Below, one piece after another: positions 56,501 to 64,000 of a stretch of 64,000 nt of DNA. Below the pieces are notes generated by a model. That model made no database searches. It was not told the origin of the DNA and worked only from the letters and a program-made list of their open reading frames with translations. The number at the start of each line of letters is the position of its first letter. Within the stretch, counting starts at the first letter, position 1. Both the position numbers and the translations under genes were made by a program. Source of the stretch: Paragyromitra xinjiangensis (taxonomy: Eukaryota > Ascomycota > Pezizomycetes > Pezizales > Discinaceae); contig JBCAMK010000004.1 in NCBI GenBank assembly GCA_038503065.1, forward strand, positions 1,625,001 to 1,689,000, written 5' to 3'.

Positions 56501-58074
56501 TCTTCTCACCTTTTTTGAGATAATATTTTTGATTTCTTTCCCTGCTTTGCCAATATTGGCCATATCCCGGAGGGTAAAATCATCATCCTCGTTTGCAATC
56601 TGCGTCCTCGACTTCGCAACTGCCAGTGGGTAAGTCAACCCCGTTGCAATTGCCTTGGCAACAGCTGCAATGAGGAACGTTTCTGCGCCTTTCAGTCTCC
56701 TCTGTTTACCACCAGCAAAGTTTTTAAGTGATTCATAAAGCAGGAAGGTAATGCTTGGGTTAAGCGATAGGAAGGCGCTCGCCGAATATCCAGACCAGAA
56801 CCCAGTGATACCCTTTTCTCGCATGATATCTTCGTAGATGTCGACAATACCAGGAGCCCTTGCATTCGGGTATAACATTGCATGTGTTTGTTTGCGCGTT
56901 GCGATAGTATTAAATGGAGTGAGGAAGAACTTAGATACAGACCCGGCGGCGAGACCAATCAAGAGTTCTTCTAGAACAGGAAGTTTGTTCGAATGCCGCT
57001 TGTGTAAACGCTTGTTTCGAAGGTAACTGTCTATTACCAAACCACTTTGTTACTAACCCACAGTTATAAGCTGGGAATGCCGCAGATACTTACAAACAGC
57101 AAAATACCAAAAAGCACTCCCTAATGTGCCCACAGTTTCTTCCACAACACCTGTATAGAATCCTGACAAACCCTCTTGTGCATAGATCTTCTGCGCGGCA
57201 TCAACCACACCCGAGTATCGAGCTTCCATCTCAAATTCGCTAGACGTCTCTCTCCACTCCGCCCGTGCTTGATCGTCCCCTCCCACGATAGTATTACTAT
57301 ACCTATACGAGTACGAGTACTCTCCGTCATCGGTTTTCCTCAAACGCTCCTCATTTCGCCCTCTCTCACCGAGCCCCAAAACCGGATGCTCCGGCGATTC
57401 ACCTCTTGGCCTTGGCGCTCTCCCACCAGTCTGCTTATATGAGCCAGGGCGTTCCCCTGATGACGAAGAACGACGTATCGGACTATCAGGCTTTAAACCA
57501 CCTCGCGGCCGCCCCCGAGCGCGAATCTGGTTCTGGATTTGTCGTTGGACTTGAAGGCGCTTAATGATCAAGTCAAGAGGATGAACGGCAAGGTTTGCGA
57601 TCGAGGAACCAACTGCGCCAGAGAATGCTTGGACAAGAGCTGGTACAGCATTCTCTCCAAATCGATGGTTTTGTTGAAAACCTTGTTTATGCCCATGTAT
57701 ACTGTGGCCATGTCTATGTCCTTCGTGGCTGTTTATGAGGTGCCCATCGTGCCCATGGGAGGTGCTACCGTTGTGCTTGGTAATCTCTGTCCGTCTAGAA
57801 ACTCATTAGGGTTTTATACTTTTTTACGTTATATCTATATTCCTAATGTATTTATTAAACGGAAAGGGTCAATTTACTCGACTCGATAAGTCTCGGCACC
57901 ACCCTGAAAAACCAATCAGCTTTCATTTTTTTATTTTTTTTATTTTACTTCATTTTGCTTCATTTCGAATCAATTGATGTTGTTGAGTGATAGCATGTGA
58001 AGTGGAGTAGGTAAACTCACGTGGCCATTATCCACGAGCTCACTGTCGTAAGGTGAACGAACTGAGTGAACCAT
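53522..58074 (-). CDS. Mitochondrial-carrier-family protein (PMP47/ANT1-like) fused to a long His-rich repeat region
   Basis: Exons are 58021-58074, 57094-57784, 56395-57030 and 53522-56340; the CDS is 4,200 nt (1,399 aa). Residues 60-480 are a solute carrier. Motif 1 is HPLDLIIKRLQVQ; motif 2 is the degenerate TPFNTIATRKQT and motif 3 YPLAVAKSRTQ, a pattern typical of peroxisomal adenine nucleotide carriers. The last helix (ITMVIKESVHRT then ILSLYYFVMRAY) begins at the intron 3 joint, and its exon continues without a stop for about 900 residues: an Ala run, seven glycine-zipper units (about 704-933), four units beginning xEKTxxTxxxE (about 1124-1288), and a TEEFWPVDED-type tail. A His-rich patch (residues 27-50) and an Arg-rich loop of about 90 residues lie around helix 1. 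The exon 1 to 2 joint (acceptor CAGAG at 57785) is the weakest. Confidence 0.88.
53858..54352 (-). repeat. Four EKT-type units inside the carrier fusion
   Basis: Units begin VVEKTQITRIGE, IVEKTEITRIDE, IIEKTQVTRIGE and AIEKTQVTQFGE, each followed by a His/Asp/Ser-rich linker. The EKTxxTRIGE core looks like a short strand motif. Related single copies occur elsewhere in the same protein (VHTARERVEEW, IIHTETVKEW, TVTRTEEFW), so the whole C-terminal region may be built from one ancestral module. Confidence 0.8.
54923..55612 (-). repeat. Seven tandem glycine-zipper/histidine units inside the carrier fusion
   Basis: Each unit starts with a 17-residue glycine-zipper helix of type AAGVVGAVTGAALGHKL, followed by a hydrophilic spacer such as SGHSHNSHGG or SSHKLSSHNHNEHSHSG. 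Units 3, 4 and 5 share the doubled HKLSSHKLSS spacer and are nearly identical at DNA level, which points to recent local duplication. Small-residue spacing (G/A every four residues) would favour helix packing or membrane insertion; the spacers carry His at almost every second or third position. Confidence 0.9.
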
Positions 58075-60281
58075 CTTTACCAGTATTTTTCCGCGGGATT
58101 GCGACAGAAAAACCACACGCACAATAAGCTGGCCGTAGACAATAAATCCCGACTGTCTGTCTTTCTGTCTATCTGTGTGTTTATCTGAAGATGTAGGCGA
58201 CAAGGAGTGCTCGAGCGAGCAAAGCAGCTCCGCAGGACCAAAAGATAAACAAACGAAGGAGCAGCAGTCGATCTGATTAAGTACTAACAAGTGGCCGGAA
58301 ATCACCCCCTCATTTAAGGACCCGCTTCTGGGTATAAGATTACAGATCAGCGAATCAAAAATGTGACAAAACCCTAGACGAAGAGGAGCAAAAGCCTAAA
58401 GGTGGTCTGTCTGGACACACGTCACAGCCTCCTTCTTCAGCAGGACACTGGCTACCATAAACCAGCAGAGAAGCAACCTCCCGCTGAAACCTAGGCAACG
58501 AGCCTACGACAACACCCGCTACCCTGTAGGTAACGCTACCTAAAACAGACCTTCGATCCACCATGGGCAAATTGCGATGTTGGCTTGCTTTTTGAGTTTG
58601 TGGTTCAACTTCCCAAGCCATGACGGGTAAAAAGAAACCTAAAAAAGTACAGCAACAAGCAAAGGAAAGATGACTGCTAAACAGCAGGGATTACCTTCTG
58701 CTGTATCTATCTATGTACAACAGTTCTAATTGCCCGCGGCAATCCTTCCCCACGAATTAAATTTCTCCAATCGGCATCCAGAAAAGCACCAACACTGCCA
58801 ACCCTCGTCAAACCACAACGGGTGAGCGCTCTGCAGACAGGTGGCAACCACCTAATAAAAACAAAAATATATGTCGCCAATCGCTAAAAGGCAGCAGTAT
58901 GGAGTTATAGATCACATCCTTCCCCTCACACGTACTGTTCGATAGCTGGGATCCGTCCAAATCTCGATTAATCCCGCTATGGATACTTGGAGTGGGAATA
59001 TACTCTACATGTATTCCCGCTCGGCACCCATCAAAATTGCCCAGTTGTAGCGCAAGCGGGAGCGACAATTTATTCCCAACCCAAGTACAAAGGTACTGCC
59101 ACAGCAGCTCTCATCCAAGTCCGAATTTATTTACGATGAAGCCGACCCTCGACAAGCTTAAATCCACTACCCAATCCCAAGAACCAGTTCTTTCTTGCAG
59201 ATGCAGGCGAGGGATTGCTGCATATCGTGACCTCATAAGACTTGTCTGTGCGTGTCTGTGCTTTAGCTTCACAATGTGCACGCAGGGCTTTGAGACACAA
59301 CACACCCTTCCTGGTGATTTCACCGCAAGTCTCAGTTAGTATTCACATTGAAGTAGCAGCCGAACTCAACTACACACTACTATTGGGCCTTAGGAATTCC
59401 CCGCACTGCAGTGCAACGCGATGTTGGAGCATCCTAAAGTCTAGCGTTCGTTCATGTTCAGCTGGAATTGCTTTGTGGAGACAGCTGAGATCCCAATGTC
59501 CTACCATCGCTTGCTCCATCGTAGCTGAAAACCGAGCCAGATATCGGTTTGCTGAGATAGGCTAAACTAATATTCTCGAGTAGATGACATGAGTCGAATC
59601 GGCACATCTCCCTGCTACCGATACAGCAACTCGTAGTTTGCAGATCAAAGTCTGTGATGAAACGAGATGAGGGACTATGATGACTTTTGTAACAAATGCA
59701 AGGGTATGCGTAGATATGATTATTTGAACTCTATATTATTCCCCTAATACATGTATCTTTAAATTGAAATAATAAACCCTCATAAACGCACGCGTACGCA
59801 ATTACCTTGAAGACTTGATTTATCTAAAAAATTCACTATGTTTTAGTATTTGCTCCATATAAACTACAATCTAAAAGTAATCTAGATGGATATCTCTATA
59901 GGACTTTTTGCCCCCGTCCCTCTAGGCAGATCAGTGAGGGTGGTCGCGGATTCGCCGTAGTAGATTTACTGCGTAAACCTCCCCCGGTGTTATGGGAGGC
60001 TTGTCGGGTTTCTTGGGCGTGTCTAACCGTCTCAATAACTAAATGTCCAACAACTCAAACTACCGTAGAAACTGGAAAATTACACTATCTCCGCGCAGGT
60101 ATTATAACTCTGTCGCTAGTTTTGAAGGGAAACCTTCAAAGCTCGAGTCAGATCTCTCAGCTGGGTCTATACTGCTTCAAGCACCCCCTAAACCAATCGA
60201 GGTTAGAACTAGATAACAATCCCTACGATCCGATAGTGTATTTTTCCATACGGTATTTCTTATCCAAAGAGAAGCACGGTA
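58075..60281. other. Intergenic: carrier fusion promoter and gene-free DNA
   Basis: 2.2 kb upstream of the carrier gene. It contains a CTGT/CTAT-type microsatellite near 58150-58190 and two TACATGTA octamers at 59006-59013 and 59748-59755. Open frames up to 115 codons (58992-59339 plus, 58355-58621 minus) have no recognisable domain. No RNA gene was seen. Confidence 0.4.
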
Positions 60282-60448
60282 CAATTTCCCTATAAGAACT
60301 TAAGTTTTAAAAATATACGCCTTAAAAGAGTATGGGGACCAGGCCGGCAGGGGTTATTTTGTGTGTGCCAATACTTTTCCATAAGAATATCTACCCCTAA
60401 GAATATAGGTTCGCTCCCATTTCATATTCTTATAGGGCGATTGTGCTG
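60282..60448. mobile_element. Small TA-flanked inverted-repeat element related to the pogo-type TIR
   Basis: The 167-bp element is flanked by TA on both sides (60280-60281, 60449-60450). Its right terminus, reverse-complemented, reads cagcacaatcgccctataag and its left terminus caatttccctataagaac. The right end closely matches the TIR of the intact transposon (cagttcaatcgccctataag), so this may be a MITE mobilised by that transposase. The left end is shorter and diverged, and there is no coding capacity. Confidence 0.65.
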
Positions 60449-61322
60449 TACTGCTTTGCAGGATATACCGCGGGCCAAACCTAGTCGGACTCAGCTGGGG
60501 GTTTCAAGTAGAGAGGGTTGCTAAAGCACTACATGTACTTCACGGCAATAGCGCTAGCAGGAATATCTATTTTACCCCAGAGCAAGGACTAGAAAACGAA
60601 TTCCCCCATTTTTTCACGGCCTCTTTGCATGCCAATAACACTATTAATAGTGGAGAACTTGCGAACTAGCCAGGCGAAAGGATAAGAGTGTTCTTAGCCA
60701 GTGTCGTGGTATGGTGTGGCCCAGTCATTTTGCGGGCCTGGATACGAGTAGATAGGTGTGATATGCTGAGCCTTGCACCCCCATACTAATCCTTCTGATA
60801 TAGTGGATTGTAACTATATTGACATGAAAAAACCGGAATGCTTGCCGCCCATTCTTTAAGCTTATTTTTCGAGTTTTCCAAAGCTGGCAAGACACAAGAA
60901 AGGGGGCTAGAACCCTAGAATCAGGGTTTGGAACTTATACCTAGAAGAGTAAAATGGACTTAAAGATCCATTTTATCCCTACCTTTATTTGGGTCGTCTA
61001 ATTCTCTATGTCCCTATATGCAAAAAAATAATTTGTTATGGCTTGTGAAGCCAACTTAATAGCCCGAAATTACGCGTTACATTACACATACATGTACACG
61101 AGAGAATACATCAACCTCGCGTGATACCGTGACACGAGCCCTAACGTGGCAGCCTAAACTCGGAAGGTACAGCACATCCAGGAACACACGGACTAAGTCA
61201 AGCCGATATCGTTATCGTGTCCCTTAGGTTCTAGACAAGTACCCCATAAAAACCTCTCCTCGCTGTTTCCCTCCCTGTAATACCCTCAATACCACCTCCT
61301 CTTTCACCCCTAAAATATTAAG
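60449..61322. promoter_or_regulatory. Upstream region of the DUF3605 gene
   Basis: 874 bp, AT-rich, with two TACATGTA octamers at 60530-60537 and 61089-61096. A pyrimidine-rich stretch (61250-61310) directly precedes the ATG at 61323, as is usual in fungal promoters. No gene was recognised. Confidence 0.4.
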
Positions 61323-62225
61323 ATGGCAAACAACTTAAAACCTGCTGATGAGGTAGCTGAAGCCGTCCATGATGGGTACCAGCTCACAGATAAAGATATC
61401 AAGCAACTGGCAACTCCAGATGAGCAATTTCAATTCATGACCTGGGAGGTTCTTAGAAATATTATCAGTTAGTTGCATCGCACTGCGAATTTTTCTGCTC
61501 GCTCTCCAGCTAATCTTGCTGACACTTAATTTCAGAGGAAAATCGACTAGATGATCTTAAACGAGTTCCTTCAGATCTCCGACGTTATATTGCCTGGTCG
61601 CATGCTGTGCGGAAGGAGTACGGAACGGTTCAGGCATTTGTTCTTTCCGAGCGGTTGGGGTGGAAAGACCTAGAACCGGAGGATATGACGCCATATGCTT
61701 GTGAAGGTTTGTTGTGCCTTGGGTGATGGATTAAGCGAGGCGGAGGAGCTGAATGTGTGGGGCCTTGTTAGCGGATACGAAAATTTTGGTTAATGATTGG
61801 CCGTATGGAAATGAGCCAGGAATTTGTATGTTAGATATCCCACCTCCCCTCCAATCATTTCTTCCCGCAATGTTAGGTTTCAGCTGACGGTAACTTCAGT
61901 ACATCTCGTGTGCTGGACCAAATCGCTAATTCCGATCCTTGCTAACTCAATTCCTGCCGGTGATATTACTCCTGAAGCTCGAAAGATTATTGAGGGTTTC
62001 GTAGAACGAACTTTTACGCGGCACCTTGGGAAAGAAAATGTCCTGTGGTTCAAGAATTGGGCCAGCATCCAGAGCGTCAGAAGTGTCGAACATATACACG
62101 TTCTTGTAAGAGACGCTGATGAAAAGTTCTTGAGATCGATTGTTGGAGTAGAGGCCAATGGAGGAATAGTGAAGGGCATAGGTCAGCTTCAAAGAGAAAG
62201 GGAGGAGAGGAGAAATGGCGAGTGA
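61323..62225 (+). CDS. DUF3605 family protein (function unknown)
   Basis: Exons are 61323-61467, 61536-61706, 61772-61825 and 61900-62225; introns of 68, 65 and 74 bp, all phase 1. The CDS is 696 nt (231 aa). Conserved blocks of this fungal family are assembled by splicing: RLDDLKRVPSDLRRYIAW, EYGTVQAFVLSERLGW, KILVNDWPYGNEPGI, HLVCWTKSLIP, then ITPEARKIIEGFVERTF, ENVLWFKNWASIQSVRSVEH and HVHVL-like IHVLVRDA. No catalytic motif is known to me for this family; the protein looks soluble. Length and order fit the usual family members. Start Met at 61323 is followed by ANNLKPADE. Confidence 0.9.
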
Positions 62226-63357
62226 TAGACTGTGAAGGGAATTTAGCCAGACTGGGATGGTATCTCGTGTACAAAGCAACTGGCATAGGTCAAGAGGTAG
62301 GCGATATGGGGTGCTGCCAGGCAAACGGAAAGGTAATTGTGGGTGTGTGCACCCAAGAGATACATGTACTACACGGTGCACATTTTGCAATCAAACCGGT
62401 CATAACAAAGATACATGTAGTTCTGGAGAAGAGGGCGGAATGGCAGCTTATAATTTAAAAGAAGTATGTAGCGAAATATTTAGCTGATTAGGGAAGGGAT
62501 AGGAAGGAGCCCATCGCTTGATACCACTTTTCCGCAGATGGAATTTCTTACTAGATACGATTAGCTTGGCCCATTTCCGACGGTGAGGATCTAGAGAGAT
62601 TCGTAAGCTAGAGGGCAAAGAGAGCGTCATAAATTATAAGCGATATGTCAGCCTAGAAGGGGATGCCTCTTTTTGTCTACATACTCCAATAATTTTAAGC
62701 TACCCCATAGATAAGGGTTGGTGGGTTAGAAAAATAGGCCTCCTGAGTGTGATAAGCTGTGAGTATTAGTTTGCGTCTCTTCCCTCTTCCCTCGTCCCGT
62801 TGGGGGCGAGGTTTCTTCGTAGTGGTTTAGCAAAGTAGGCTCGAAGCTCCAAGTGCGATCAAGACCGAGATTATGCCTGTATAGCTCTGCTGTTGGTACG
62901 GAAAATCATTATAATCCTACGCATCTATAATCGATATTTAGTCTCTACGGGTTGTCGTAGCTTACTATGATTGAGATGTGGTATCGTGACTAAGCATGCC
63001 AAGACAAACGTCAAACAGACGATTTCTGGGCCAAAAAACCCATACAAATATTTGGGGGAAAAGCGAGTAGGATTCAAGGGGGTGTAAGGGAGGAATTTCG
63101 GCGAGGGCAGACCCGTTGTCATGCGGCCTTGCCTTTCCCATTCTTCCTGCTGCCCCAGTCCCATTGATCTAGTCTTCACCTAACACTCGGGTATAAATAC
63201 TCGCCCCATAAGCTCCGCCGCCCTGCTGCCTTCTTCCTTCCTTTCCTCTTTCTCTCCACGCTCAGTAACAATCACGATATCATCCAACGCGTCTTTTTTT
63301 TCTTCCCAGCAAATATTTTTTTCAACATAACATCAACGTAACTAATCTAACTTTATC
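62226..63357. other. Intergenic with a zinc-knuckle remnant and the H4 promoter
   Basis: In the plus-strand frame 62257-62487 the translation contains RCTFCNQTGHNKDTC, a CX2CX4HX4C zinc knuckle often found at the end of fungal transposases, flanked by TACATGTA at 62361-62368 and 62412-62419. No catalytic part is present, so it is probably a transposon scrap. The rest, to 63357, holds the histone promoter. Confidence 0.45.
63192..63199 (+). promoter_or_regulatory. TATA box of the histone H4 gene
   Basis: TATAAATA lies 159-166 bp before the H4 start codon, followed by a pyrimidine-rich leader. Position and sequence fit a strong TATA-driven histone promoter; transcription start was not determined. 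Confidence 0.55.
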
Positions 63358-63964
<607 letters not shown>

Positions 63965-64000
63965 ATCAACGAGATTGTAGACGAACTGATTGATTTTTTT

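Overview
The window is nuclear DNA of a filamentous ascomycete (Pezizomycotina). The evidence is short spliceosomal introns of 46-209 bp with fungal splice signals, an intron-split histone H4, ERMES, cohesin and APC/C subunits, and a KN/TALE homeobox gene. The low gene density and the number of DNA transposons resemble early-branching Pezizomycotina such as Pezizomycetes, but that placement is only a guess. I rebuilt twelve protein-coding genes, including one transposase. For all eleven complete ones, spliced or single-exon, the coding sum is a multiple of three. No tRNA, rRNA or CRISPR array was recognised.

Layout. 1-8.7 kb is a housekeeping cluster: MDM34 (minus, cut by the window start), PDX2/SNO glutaminase (minus), COQ11-like (plus, divergent from PDX2) and BFR1-like (plus). 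8.7-17.4 kb has no recognisable gene, only inverted-repeat elements. 17.4-18.7 kb is an isolated TALE homeodomain factor (minus), with a further 13.4 kb of gene-free DNA upstream of it. 32.1-33.3 kb is a lysophosphatidic acid acyltransferase (minus). 35.7-38.1 kb is an apparently intact pogo-type transposon with TIRs, TA target duplication and a 583-aa DDD transposase. 38.9-47.3 kb is a head-to-head pair of cell-cycle genes, CDC27/APC3 (minus) and SMC3 (plus). 48.4-49.7 kb is an F-box gene. 50.5-53.1 kb holds a broken pogo-like transposase joined to a 472-bp palindrome. 61.3-62.2 kb is a DUF3605 gene and 63.4-64.0 kb is histone H4.

The most unusual gene is at 53.5-58.1 kb (minus). A four-exon gene encodes a peroxisomal adenine-nucleotide-type carrier (PMP47/ANT1 family). 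Its last transmembrane segment runs, in the same exon and with no stop, into about 900 residues of His-rich tandem repeats: seven glycine-zipper units, then four units beginning with a xEKTxxTxxxE core. A second His-rich patch precedes the first transmembrane segment. The predicted protein has 1,399 aa. I know of no described carrier with this architecture and rank it as the main candidate for something new.

A second window-wide signal is the palindrome TACATGTA. I counted 15 exact copies where about one is expected; all lie outside recognised coding sequence and many are near repeats. At least four families of small inverted-repeat elements are present, two of which share terminal sequences with other elements in the window.
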